Shown: positions 8,575-16,294 of the stretch, one piece after another
How the letters are laid out: the number at the start of each line of letters is the position of its first letter
Numbering within the stretch: position 1 is the stretch's first letter
Source of the DNA: Sorangiineae bacterium NIC37A_2
GTDB lineage: Bacteria; Myxococcota_A; Polyangia; Polyangiales; Polyangiaceae
Direction of reading: 5' to 3'
Assembly: GCA_002085155.1 (NCBI GenBank)
Contig: NASX01000031.1
Coordinates: forward strand, 1-54,341
Length of the DNA: 54,341 nucleotides
Notes under the pieces: model-generated
Databases searched by the model: none
What the model was told of the DNA's origin: nothing
What the model saw: only the letters and a program-made list of their open reading frames with translations
Made by a program: the position numbers and the translations under genes

Positions 8575-8820
8575 GGCGATTCCTCCTAGCTTACCTGGGG
8601 ACCGGTCCCACGCTCACCCGGCCGTGGGCGAGCGACAGACCTCCCGAGGAGCCCTTCCGAACCAGCAAGGCCCGTGCCCAAACTGGACCGACGCGCCAGG
8701 GCCGTTTTTTGGGGTCTCGGGCCCCGCAGAGTGGCACAGTTGAGCCACGAGCCGGACGCCGCTGCCGCGGCCCGGAGGGCTCCCGAGTCCTGCCTGGATG
8801 TGTTCTAAGGTGCGCCCGAG

Positions 8821-9102
8821 ATGACGGAAGACAAGCGCATCAGCCTCCTGCTCACGACCGGTGGTCGCGGCTCGGTCCTCGAGGCGCAAGGGGACCGCGC
8901 CGTGCTCGAGACCTCCAAGGCTTACCCTCACGGTTCGACCGTGCTCGCCTCCATCGAAGGCACCGAACACAACCTTCGCCTGAAGGTGTTCCGCTGCAAG
9001 AAGGTCGCTGAGACCGACGGCGCTGAGACCTTTCGAGTCGAAGGTCGCCTCGAAGGGGCCACCCGAGCCCTGCGCGCGCTCCTCTCCGGCGCGAGCTCTT
9101 GA
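8821..9102 (+). CDS. Small beta-rich protein, unknown function
   Basis: This 93-residue protein has a regular alternation of short strands and turns (VLASIEGTEHNLRLKVF, then FRVEGRLEGATR) that would suit a small PilZ-like or OB-like barrel. The c-di-GMP motif of PilZ domains (RxxxR and D/NxSxxG) is not present, so PilZ is not claimed. It is convergent with the barrel-protein gene at 9108-10088; the stop codons are 5 bp apart. Confidence 0.65.
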   Translation: MTEDKRISLLLTTGGRGSVLEAQGDRAVLETSKAYPHGSTVLASIEGTEHNLRLKVFRCKKVAETDGAETFRVEGRLEGATRALRALLSGASS

Positions 9103-9107
9103 GCTCT

Positions 9108-10088
9108 CTACTCGAGAGCTAATGTCATCCCCAAGGACAGGCCGAGGCTCAGTCCTTCGAGGCGCGCCGCCGATTGTCCGGCCGTCAGCGCGAGCGGCGC
9201 GAGAACAACACCTGCATCTCCGCGCGCAAAGAGTCCAATCGAGCCGCTCAAGCTCGTCTCGAATCCGAGGAAGAGCCCTCCGCTGGCCGTGAGCGCATCC
9301 TGCTCGCCGGAAGGAAGCGCCACCGGGCCATTTTTATGGAGCGCGCTCGCCCGCGCATAAGGCCCCATGGAGAACTCTCCGCGCGCGGCCACGGGCACCA
9401 CGTAACCAAGCAGGAGCTCACAGCTCAGAAGCGAGAAGCTCGGCGTCGCCTCTCCCTCTCCGCTCGACGAAAGATCGAGGAAGCCCGCCCCATATCCGAG
9501 CGAAACGCCGAACCGGAGCGGCGCGTCTCCATTTACGAGCACGCCGAGCTCTGGCCCAAAAGCCGCCCCCGCGCTCGGAAAGCCAACCGCTCGAAGAGAG
9601 CTCAGAAGACGTGGCCGCTCGCGCTCGCGCACAAGGCGCTCGCGCTCCTCTTCCCTCTTCGCGACGAGTTCCGCCTCGAGTTGCCGCTTCTGCTCCATGG
9701 AGCGGCGGCGCGAGAGCTTTCGGAGGAGCTCGACCGTCGTGAGCGCGACCCGCCGCGCAACGACACCCGGTCCACCGCTGCCTGAGATCAGCCGCTCTCC
9801 GGCCTCGTCCCCCCGGTCCCAGACCTCCACCTTCAGGTTCGGGCCTTCATAGGTCACCCGGATATACACCGAGAGCGCCGCTTCATCTTCGCCGACGCGC
9901 CCCACAATCTGCTCATCTTTCAGCTCGATCGCGATCGTGCGCTCGAAGAGCGCGCGGTGTGCCTCGAGGTTCGGATGTTCCCGGTTGCCGCTCGGAAGCG
10001 ACAAACTCCAGGCCATGTTCGCTGCCGGCGCCGGGCGCGCCACACTCAAAATGGCAATCAGCGCCGAAGCCGCCCAAAGTGCCCTCAT
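9108..10088 (-). CDS. Exported outer-membrane beta-barrel-like protein
   Basis: This 326-residue protein has a signal peptide (about 1-23, ending PAPAA). An N-terminal globular part resembles periplasmic domains of secretion or lipoprotein-assembly factors. It is followed by a highly charged coiled-coil stretch (about residues 125-160) and a C-terminal half of amphipathic strands separated by Gly/Ser/Asn turns, ending in an aromatic-free TLALE. That pattern suggests an 8- to 10-stranded outer-membrane barrel. It is the last gene of a sigma factor, TPR protein, barrel operon (23 bp after the TPR gene), so it may be the envelope sensor or effector of that regulon. Confidence 0.78.
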   Translation of the reverse strand: MRALWAASALIAILSVARPAPAANMAWSLSLPSGNREHPNLEAHRALFERTIAIELKDEQIVGRVGEDEAALSVYIRVTYEGPNLKVEVWDRGDEAGERLISGSGGPGVVARRVALTTVELLRKLSRRRSMEQKRQLEAELVAKREEERERLVRERERPRLLSSLRAVGFPSAGAAFGPELGVLVNGDAPLRFGVSLGYGAGFLDLSSSGEGEATPSFSLLSCELLLGYVVPVAARGEFSMGPYARASALHKNGPVALPSGEQDALTASGGLFLGFETSLSGSIGLFARGDAGVVLAPLALTAGQSAARLEGLSLGLSLGMTLALE

Positions 10089-10111
10089 CCGTGCTCGTTC
10101 GTCCTCAGGCG

Positions 10112-11191
10112 TTACGGCTCTAGGCTCTCACTCGCCGGAGCGCTCTTTTCGCTCTCTTTCTCACGCCCAGGACCCAGAGGCTCGACAGCCTCCACAGAGG
10201 GCGCGCCCCAAATATCCCGCTCGGCGCCCGGAGCGGACGGATCGCTATCGCCCAGTTGTTCGAGGGCGGCGCCCATTTCTTCAGCGCGCGCCCCACCGGG
10301 GTGCAGCGTTTGGTACTCAGTGAAGAGGCGCGCCGCGCGAGCGCGGTCTCTGGCTCCCGTCGCGAGCATGAACTCACGAACCAGAGCGTCCTCTGCAAAG
10401 TCTCCGTAAGGCGCGAGCCTTCGGCACAGCGAATAGGCGCGGGCGGCCCCCTCCACGTCTCCGGCGCGATCGAGCAAGTTCCCGAGCGTCATCGCCGCGA
10501 GCGGTGCACTTTCGTCTTCGGCGTAACGGGTCGTCACCTCACGCAGGAGCTGAATCGCCCAGCCCGTACGCCCAGCGAAACGCGCAATGTCGGCGAGGGT
10601 CATCAGATCATCAGCGCTGCCTTCGGCGGACAAGCGGCGCAGCTCGCCGGACTCGTCGAGCGCCTCGAAAGCTTCCGTGTATTTTCCTTGTTCCGCGAGG
10701 CGCTCCCAGCTCTCCCCTTCGTACGGGGCGCCGGTCGCCGCCTCGACGAGCTCCACGTCTCCGGGCAAAGCGGGCTCCAGGCTCGGAGCCGGACGCGCCG
10801 TGAAGCGAGCGCGGGCCCGCTTCGCCGGAGAGTCCGCGCGACTCGTCTCCTCACGTTTCTCTTCCCGGGGGGCAGGCGCTCGAGGCGGCGCGGAAGCGGC
10901 GGGCTCCGCCGTGATGTTCATCGAGCGAGGTTCCCGGAGGTCAGCGAGCGTCCCCTCTCCGAGACCCGCACTCGAACGCCCAAGACCAAAGCCAAGTCCC
11001 AAGAGGCACACGGCGGCGAGGGCCAGTTCGGCCCGCTGCGTCCAGGCGCGAGCCGGGCGTCGCGTCTCGAGGCGCTGCCAGATGCGCTCGAGCTCGGGCG
11101 CGTTGTCGTAGGACCTCATCCAATGAGAAAGGTCCCGAGAGCGGGAAGGACCAGCCCGTGAATGAACCTCTTCCGATTCAAAATCGGTCAT
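10112..11191 (-). CDS. Membrane TPR protein, likely anti-sigma partner
   Basis: This 359-residue protein has an acidic N-terminal cytoplasmic segment (residues 1-50), one membrane helix at about 53-70, a Pro/Ala/Arg-rich linker, and TPR-like helical pairs at about 175-320. Its start overlaps the ECF sigma stop by 4 bp (ATGA), which suggests coupled synthesis. The layout (short cytoplasmic sigma-binding region, single helix, periplasmic TPR domain) fits a membrane anti-sigma factor, although no zinc-finger anti-sigma motif is present in the first 50 residues. The periplasmic TPRs could contact the barrel protein encoded next. Confidence 0.75.
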   Translation of the reverse strand: MTDFESEEVHSRAGPSRSRDLSHWMRSYDNAPELERIWQRLETRRPARAWTQRAELALAAVCLLGLGFGLGRSSAGLGEGTLADLREPRSMNITAEPAASAPPRAPAPREEKREETSRADSPAKRARARFTARPAPSLEPALPGDVELVEAATGAPYEGESWERLAEQGKYTEAFEALDESGELRRLSAEGSADDLMTLADIARFAGRTGWAIQLLREVTTRYAEDESAPLAAMTLGNLLDRAGDVEGAARAYSLCRRLAPYGDFAEDALVREFMLATGARDRARAARLFTEYQTLHPGGARAEEMGAALEQLGDSDPSAPGAERDIWGAPSVEAVEPLGPGREKESEKSAPASESLEP

Positions 11192-11874
11192 GGCTCAGCT
11201 CCTTGCGCCGCGCGGGCGCGCTCAGGGGATCGCAAAGGGAGGCTGCGATTGTCGGCAATGGCCTGCTGGGCCTGGGCGATCCAGCGTTTTGCTGTCGCGA
11301 GGGAACATCCGCTCATCTCCGCGACCTCCTCGAGCTGGCGGCCTTCGATATAACGAAGCGTCCAGGCGATCCGTCGGTCCAAAGGCAGCCCTTCGAGGAT
11401 CGCGTACACCTCAGCGAGCTCGAGGCGCTCTTCGGGAGCGATGCTCGGCGCAGCCACAGCATCCAAATCGATCGGCTCACTGCGCGAAAGGCCCAGGGAA
11501 GTCAGAAGACGCTTCCTTCGAAGGCGCGTGCGAACCAAGCGCACCACAATCGACCCGAGCCAGGCCCGGAAGGAATCGCCGCTCCGGAGCTTGTCGAGGT
11601 GATCGTGGGCCCGGACGAAGGCGTCGTGCACAATATCCTCGACGTCGACGGTATTGCCCTGAATGCGTACAGCGAGCGCGAGCGCCGAAGCAGCGTGTCT
11701 CCGGTAGAGCTCTTCAAAGGCGCCCCGCTCCCGCACTCGACACAAAAGGACGAGCTCCGCGTCCGTCAGCCCCGGAGTCCGACGAGCAGCTTCGGCGTCA
11801 CCGGCGGAGACGAGCCGCAGGTGAGGCGAGGGTTTCTGGATTCGGGCCGGCACCGGCACGCAGTATGGACGCAC
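11188..11874 (-). CDS. ECF-type RNA polymerase sigma factor
   Basis: This 228-residue sigma-70 family protein has only regions 2 and 4. Region 2 (about residues 45-120) includes AFEELYRRH, the VEDIVHDAFVRAH segment and FRAWLGSIVVRLV. Region 4 (about 150-205) has LPLDRRIAWTLRYIEGRQLEEVAEMSGCSLATAKRWI, the helix-turn-helix that reads the -35 element. It is the first gene of a three-gene operon with the TPR membrane protein and the barrel protein. The intergenic stretch upstream (11875-12130) is the likely site of its own promoter. Confidence 0.92.
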   Translation of the reverse strand: MRPYCVPVPARIQKPSPHLRLVSAGDAEAARRTPGLTDAELVLLCRVRERGAFEELYRRHAASALALAVRIQGNTVDVEDIVHDAFVRAHDHLDKLRSGDSFRAWLGSIVVRLVRTRLRRKRLLTSLGLSRSEPIDLDAVAAPSIAPEERLELAEVYAILEGLPLDRRIAWTLRYIEGRQLEEVAEMSGCSLATAKRWIAQAQQAIADNRSLPLRSPERARAAQGAEP

Positions 11875-12130
11875 CAGCCCCGAAAAACGGCTCTTCAGGA
11901 AGCGCCTCGGGTTCGATTTCTCCCACCGGGGCTCTCAGGATTCCGCCTCGGGCGTAATCTTTGCGATGATGGCGTAGCGATTCAGAATAGACCTCGGGTC
12001 TGAAAAAAAACGCGCCCCACATGAGCCGAAATGTGGAGCTGTGGCGTCTGAGGGGGGCTGACCGTGGTTCGTGCACAGTTTCGGACCTCCCCGGAGCAGC
12101 ATCAGATCTGAAACTAGGAGATATACGAAC

Positions 12131-12331
12131 ATGATCATTCGCAAGACCGTTCTCGCCGTTGCTTTCGCTTCTCTCGCCGTCGCTTGCGGTGGCAGCCAGG
12201 CTCCCGCTGAGGATCCCTCGACGGCTGAGGCTCCCGCTGCTGAGGAAGAGGCTGTTGGCGAGGAAGAGGCTCCCGCTGCTGAAGAGGCTCCCGCTGCTGA
12301 AGAGGCTGCTGAGGCTCCCGCCGCAGAGTGA
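12131..12331 (+). CDS. Small Ala/Glu/Pro-rich lipoprotein
   Basis: This 66-residue precursor has its start at 12131, chosen because AGGAG lies 8 bp upstream and a clean signal peptide begins there. The signal peptide (lipobox AVAC, then GGS) is followed by a mature chain of only about 47 residues made of imperfect APAAEE repeats. Highly acidic, low-complexity and probably unfolded, it resembles abundant small lipoproteins of the phylum. The longer upstream frame from 12071 is not supported. A 6-bp hairpin follows the stop. Confidence 0.8.
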   Translation: MIIRKTVLAVAFASLAVACGGSQAPAEDPSTAEAPAAEEEAVGEEEAPAAEEAPAAEEAAEAPAAE

Positions 12332-12339
12332 TGCCACTC

Positions 12340-12356
12340 GGCTTCTTCGAGAAGCC
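12340..12356 (+). terminator. Weak hairpin after the small lipoprotein gene
   Basis: GGCTTC-TTCGA-GAAGCC, a 6-bp perfect stem with a 5-nt loop, 9 bp after the stop codon. There is no T-tract, so termination here is only suggested. Confidence 0.35.
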
Positions 12357-12522
12357 TCGGATCAGGAGCGAAGGTCACTGCGACCTGAGCTCCTGTTTCG
12401 TTTTGTGCCCCGGAGGGGGCGCTTGTGCCCGGAAAGCGTGCCCCGAGAAACCTCACCCGGCTTCGGGCGAGGAAGAGCGAGGCACCTCCAGACGTAGTCG
12501 CAGAGATGTGGGGCGCGCGCCG

Positions 12523-13887
12523 CTAGGAGAAGGTGGTGCCCGGCTCCGGGAGCTCGACCTTGAGGCGCGTCCGTCCGACGAGGAGCTCGTCGCCATGCCT
12601 CAGGGTCTGTTCACCGCGCACTCGGACGAACACGCCTGTGCGCGAGCCGAGGTCGGTCAAGACCAGGCTGCCCGCCTGATCTTCGATCAGGCAGTGTTGT
12701 TCGGAGAGCAGCGGATCGTCGGGGAACCTGAGATCTCCCGAGATAGCCCCGATCTGCAGCGCTTTGCCGCGAGCCAGGACCGTCGAGCCCCGCGCGCCGC
12801 CCGCGAACTGTTGGACGACGCGGAACGACGAGGGCCACTTCGGCGACGAGTAGAAATAGGTCGGGTCCGGCGCGGGCCCATCATCCGGCTTCGGGTTCTT
12901 CTCCACCCGAAGCAGCTGGTCCCCCACAACGAACTCATCTCCAAACTCGAGCTCCACAGGGCCCGTGATCCGAAGGAAGATCCCGTTGCCCCCGGCGAGC
13001 TCTTCGAGACAGAGCTGGCCGCCGCGCATCACGAGCAGTCCCTCCTCCGGACAGCAGAAGCGTTCTCCTTGGAGATTGACAGCGCCCTTCGACCCAATGA
13101 TCGCGCGCGGTCCGGGCGGCGCATAGACCTCCGGTCCGCCACTCAAGCTGCGCGTGACTTGGAGCCGGAAGACGACCTGAGCGCCGCGGATCGACTGCGC
13201 GACAATCTCGGAGGGCTGTGGCTCTTCCTTCTTCTTCTTGAGCTTGAGGTCGACGTTCGGCGGCTCCGTCAGGACTTCAAGGCCGCCGATCTCGTGTCCA
13301 GCGATGATGCGATCGAAGCCGCCTTCGCGCAGCTTCATGACCATCTCGAGGTGCTGCGCCTTCATCAAGCCGCGCACGTACTCGGAGACGTCGGGGCGGT
13401 TGACGTGCTGTTCGTAGGAGCGCTTGTGGCTCTTGATGACGCGCCCGCCGTCCGCGAACAGATGCGTGATGATATGAGGAGCGTCGAGGCCACTGTCTTC
13501 GGTCTGAACGTGGTAGACCGCGTTCTTGAACTTGACGTTGTTGTTGAACCCGATCTGAGCTCGGCGGAAGCTCGGCTTACGGATCTCCGCTTCGAGCTTC
13601 TGGAGCTGAGCTTCGTCGAAGGTGCGCGTGGCTTCCTCGAGACGCGAGTGGTCTCCGCTCACGCCTTCCATGCGCTCGAAGGCTTGCTGCGCCACGGGGG
13701 CGCTCGGGTCGACGCGCAGCGCCTCAGCGAGCAGCGCTTGTCCCTCAGCGTCGTTGGGGCCGTTGGCGGCCCAGGCAGCCAGGAGGGCCACCGCCTCGTC
13801 GGGGCGCTCCTTCTCGACAAGCCACGCTGCGATCTTGGCAGCGCGGGCTCGAAGCTCGGAGTGGTTTCCGGTCACAAACTCCATCAT
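12523..13887 (-). CDS. FHA-domain protein with N-terminal helical repeats
   Basis: This protein of about 454 residues starts at the ATG pair at 13882-13887; the frame upstream lacks codon bias. Residues about 1-75 are TPR-like (AVALLAAW, then AEGQALLAEAL). A central conserved region (NNNVKFKNAVYHVQTEDSG) of unknown function follows. Two FHA-like sandwiches come next: a degenerate one at about 255-335, and a good one at about 370-450 with IGAISGDLRF, LLSEQHCLI, LTDLGSRTGVFV and LRHGDELLVG. FHA domains bind phosphothreonine peptides, so this is probably a cytoplasmic adaptor in Ser/Thr kinase signalling, which is rich in myxobacteria. In the good FHA the usual 'GR-x-x-x-x-D' strand is replaced by IGAISGD. 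Confidence 0.85.
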   Translation of the reverse strand: MMEFVTGNHSELRARAAKIAAWLVEKERPDEAVALLAAWAANGPNDAEGQALLAEALRVDPSAPVAQQAFERMEGVSGDHSRLEEATRTFDEAQLQKLEAEIRKPSFRRAQIGFNNNVKFKNAVYHVQTEDSGLDAPHIITHLFADGGRVIKSHKRSYEQHVNRPDVSEYVRGLMKAQHLEMVMKLREGGFDRIIAGHEIGGLEVLTEPPNVDLKLKKKKEEPQPSEIVAQSIRGAQVVFRLQVTRSLSGGPEVYAPPGPRAIIGSKGAVNLQGERFCCPEEGLLVMRGGQLCLEELAGGNGIFLRITGPVELEFGDEFVVGDQLLRVEKNPKPDDGPAPDPTYFYSSPKWPSSFRVVQQFAGGARGSTVLARGKALQIGAISGDLRFPDDPLLSEQHCLIEDQAGSLVLTDLGSRTGVFVRVRGEQTLRHGDELLVGRTRLKVELPEPGTTFS

Positions 13888-14038
13888 CCTCGTCGAGCCG
13901 GGGCTCGCGCAAGTCCTGGCTCGGGACCTTCCGCTAAATTCAAGGGCGGACGGCCCCAAGGCCCCGGGCTGCGCCCGCTCGGCGGCCGCTCTTGTTGCCT
14001 CCGGATGGAGCTTCTGACAGCGTCAGTGTCCCGAAAAG

Positions 14039-15112
14039 ATGATCCCTGTCGACACACTGACTCAGTTCAGCCGGCGCCTGGAAGAGGTGAGTGAGCTTTT
14101 GTGTGACCCGGCGGTGCTCGCCGATCCGCGTCGCCAGAGCGAGCTGAACCGGGAACATCGCCGCCTCGCGCCCATCGCCGAGGCCTTCAAGGCTTACACC
14201 AAGGTTGAGAAACAGATCGCGGAGGACAAAAGTGTCCTCGACGATCCCGAGCTCGGCCCCTTGGTGCGCGAGGAGCTCCCCGCCCTCGAGGCAGACCGCG
14301 ACCGGCTCGAGCGCGAGATCCGCATCCTGCTTCTGCCGCGCGACCCCGACGACGACAAAAATACCGTCCTTGAAATCCGCGCGGGCACCGGCGGCGAAGA
14401 GGCCGCATTGTTCGCCGCCGACCTGTTTCGCATGTACGCCCGTTACGCGGAGACGAAGGGCTGGAAAGTCGAGATTCTCTCCCAAAGCGAAGCGACCGCC
14501 GGCGGCATCAAGGAAATCATCGCGCTCATCAGCGGCGACAACGTCTACTCCGTCCTCAAGTACGAGAGCGGCGTTCACCGGGTTCAGCGTGTTCCCGCCA
14601 CCGAGACGCAAGGCCGCGTCCACACCTCCACCGCCACCGTCGCCGTCCTGCCGGAGGCGGACGAGGTCGACATCGAGCTCGAAGACAAGGACCTCCGTTT
14701 CGACATCGCCGCCGCGAGCGGACCGGGCGGCCAGGGCGTCAACACCACCAACAGCGCCGTCCAAGTCACCCACCTTCCGACCGGGCTCTCCGTGCGCTGC
14801 ATGGATGAGCGCAGCCAGCTCAAGAACAAGGCCAAGGCCCTGAAAATTCTGCGCAGCCGTCTGCTCGACGCCGAGCGCACTCGCCAAGCGGAGGCGATCC
14901 GCGATGAGCGGCGCAGCCAGGTCAAAGCCGGCGATCGCTCCGAAAAAATTCGCACCTACAACTTCCCTCAGAACCGCCTGACAGACCACCGGATCGGCTT
15001 GACGCTCTATAAGCTCGATCGTGTGATGACGGGTGACCTGGATGAGCTGACGGAGGCGATCGTCACTCACTACCAGGCCGAGGCGCTCGCGGCCGATCAA
15101 ACCAAGAGCTAA
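14039..15112 (+). CDS. prfA: Peptide chain release factor 1
   Basis: This 357-residue protein is full length for RF1. The codon-recognition tripeptide PAT is at residues 186-188 (the RF1 type, reading UAA and UAG) and the catalytic GGQ at 230-232 within SGPGGQGVN. The N-terminal helical domain has the usual GTGG-E motif (RAGTGGEEA). RF1 releases the finished peptide at stop codons in the ribosomal A site. Two small genes follow in tight coupling (1-bp gap, then a 4-bp overlap). The usual partner prmC/hemK is not the next gene here. Confidence 0.97.
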   Translation: MIPVDTLTQFSRRLEEVSELLCDPAVLADPRRQSELNREHRRLAPIAEAFKAYTKVEKQIAEDKSVLDDPELGPLVREELPALEADRDRLEREIRILLLPRDPDDDKNTVLEIRAGTGGEEAALFAADLFRMYARYAETKGWKVEILSQSEATAGGIKEIIALISGDNVYSVLKYESGVHRVQRVPATETQGRVHTSTATVAVLPEADEVDIELEDKDLRFDIAAASGPGGQGVNTTNSAVQVTHLPTGLSVRCMDERSQLKNKAKALKILRSRLLDAERTRQAEAIRDERRSQVKAGDRSEKIRTYNFPQNRLTDHRIGLTLYKLDRVMTGDLDELTEAIVTHYQAEALAADQTKS

Positions 15113-15113
15113 C

Positions 15114-15536
15114 GTGACCAACCTCCGCCCACCCCACCCCGACGCTCTCTTCGTCGCGCTCGCTCTCGCGCCGAACACCTATTCGCGGAACAAGTTCTTC
15201 GACATGTTCACGCAGAAGGTCCTGTTCACGGCGCGCCGACGAGCTGAGCTGATCCGAGGCATCGTCCGCGATTTGTCCGGGCCGCCCCCGGAGGTCCCCG
15301 GGGGCCAGCCGCCTCAGATTCTCGAAGAAACTCGGACGCACGACGGACTCCGGCTGGTCTACCGGATGCCCGATCTCGAGTACCGGCGGACCGCCCTATT
15401 GAGTCCCCTCGAAGCGGCCGTGCTGGAGTACAGCTTGAGCCGGGTCGGCGTTCGCACCCTCGCCCCTGAGTCCGAATCCCAAATCCGCAAAGCGCTCTCC
15501 GGATTCGAACAAGAGCTGGAGCTCAGTACCCCATGA
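15114..15536 (+). CDS. Small conserved-looking protein after prfA
   Basis: This 140-residue protein begins with GTG 1 bp after the prfA stop. No domain is recognised. The first half holds a basic helical stretch (TARRRAELIRGIVRDL), the middle a Pro-rich turn (SGPPPEVPGGQPP), and the end two helices. It has no signal peptide or membrane segment, so it is probably cytoplasmic. Strong G/C at third positions and the tight gene packing support a real gene. It overlaps the next lipoprotein gene by 4 bp. Confidence 0.7.
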   Translation: MTNLRPPHPDALFVALALAPNTYSRNKFFDMFTQKVLFTARRRAELIRGIVRDLSGPPPEVPGGQPPQILEETRTHDGLRLVYRMPDLEYRRTALLSPLEAAVLEYSLSRVGVRTLAPESESQIRKALSGFEQELELSTP

Positions 15537-15916
15537 CCTTCCCGCGATCTTCTTCTCTCCCCGTGCTCTTTGTTGTGCTCCTCGCCGCCGCCTGCGGCGG
15601 CGGCTCAAAGGAGCCGAGCTCTCCGTCCTCCTCTTGGGATGAGGAGCCCCGCGCGAGCGCTTCTTCGGCAGACGTCGATGGCGCGGGGGCGGAGAGCGAG
15701 GCGGAGCCAGCGGAAGCGTTTTCTGGGTTTTCCTGTGGACAGGGGAGCTGCCCGATGGGGGCCTATTGTGATGAGTCGAAGGCGAATTTGGCGGCCTGCG
15801 CTTGGATCAGTGATTGTGGAGCGGAGCCGAGCTGCGGATGTCTCACGCGGATTTTGGGTGCGTCGTGCTCCTGTGAGTTCGAAGGCGGCGGCCCGCGGGT
15901 GCGCTGTTCGGATTGA
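15533..15916 (+). CDS. Small Cys-rich lipoprotein
   Basis: This 127-residue precursor starts inside the stop of the previous gene (ATGA overlap). Its lipobox is LAAAC (Cys 21) followed by GGG. A Ser/Ala/Glu-rich linker of about 45 residues leads to a compact C-terminal module with ten Cys (FSCGQGSCPMGAYC, then CAWISDCG, CGCL, CSC, RCSD). The module should form a small disulphide-knotted surface domain. Nothing in the sequence suggests an enzyme. Confidence 0.8.
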   Translation: MTFPRSSSLPVLFVVLLAAACGGGSKEPSSPSSSWDEEPRASASSADVDGAGAESEAEPAEAFSGFSCGQGSCPMGAYCDESKANLAACAWISDCGAEPSCGCLTRILGASCSCEFEGGGPRVRCSD

Positions 15917-15966
15917 GCGCCGCCCTCGGCTGCTCCCTGGTTCCGCTGAGCTTGGCTGGGCGGCGC

Positions 15967-16110
15967 GGCGGCGCGCCGCAGGCGCGCGGGGGGCCAGAGG
16001 CGGGCCGGGGGCGCGGCGGCGCGCCGCAGGCGCGCGGGGGGCCAGAGGCGGGCCGGGGGCTCGGCGGCGCGCCGCAGGCGCGCGGGGGGCCAGAGGCGGG
16101 CCGGGGGCTC
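15967..16110. repeat. Three tandem copies of a 48-bp GC-rich unit
   Basis: Three near-identical 48-bp units run head to tail in the 378-bp gap between convergent genes (15917-16294). Each contains the palindrome GGCGCGCC, and nothing like spacer DNA separates them. Translated in one plus frame the unit would give a 16-residue Gly/Ala/Arg repeat, but that frame has no start signal. The rest of the gap (16111-16294) shows nothing recognisable. Confidence 0.9.
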
Positions 16111-16294
16111 GGCGGAGCTTCTCGGCCGGGCTCAACATCGAGGATGAGCGCAGACGAAGGCTCGGCTGAGTCGAGGAGGAGGTGATGGACCGGGGCCCCT
16201 TCCAAAGGAGCCCTAAGGAGCCTTCGGTGCGTCAAAAGGGCGCTCGGCGCGAGCGCGCAGGCTCGCCGAAAATGGCGGAGGCCCGTTTCGACGA

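Noticed and set aside
8700-8720. T-run near 8706 as a plus-strand terminator
   Set aside because: The preceding stem is only 5 bp with a loop of more than 20 nt and no plus-strand gene ends upstream of it.
8821-9102. PilZ domain assignment
   Set aside because: The beta-rich size fits, but the RxxxR and D/NxSxxG motif needed for c-di-GMP binding is absent.
12328-14094. Long plus-strand open frame (588 codons) across the FHA gene
   Set aside because: It is antisense to the FHA protein, has no recognisable motif, and exists because high-GC coding DNA leaves long open shadow frames.
13940-15178. Minus-strand open frame of 412 codons over prfA
   Set aside because: prfA on the plus strand is certain from PAT and GGQ; the antisense frame is a shadow.
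15967-16110. Possible CRISPR array
   Set aside because: The repeats are contiguous 48-bp units with no spacers and no cas genes nearby.
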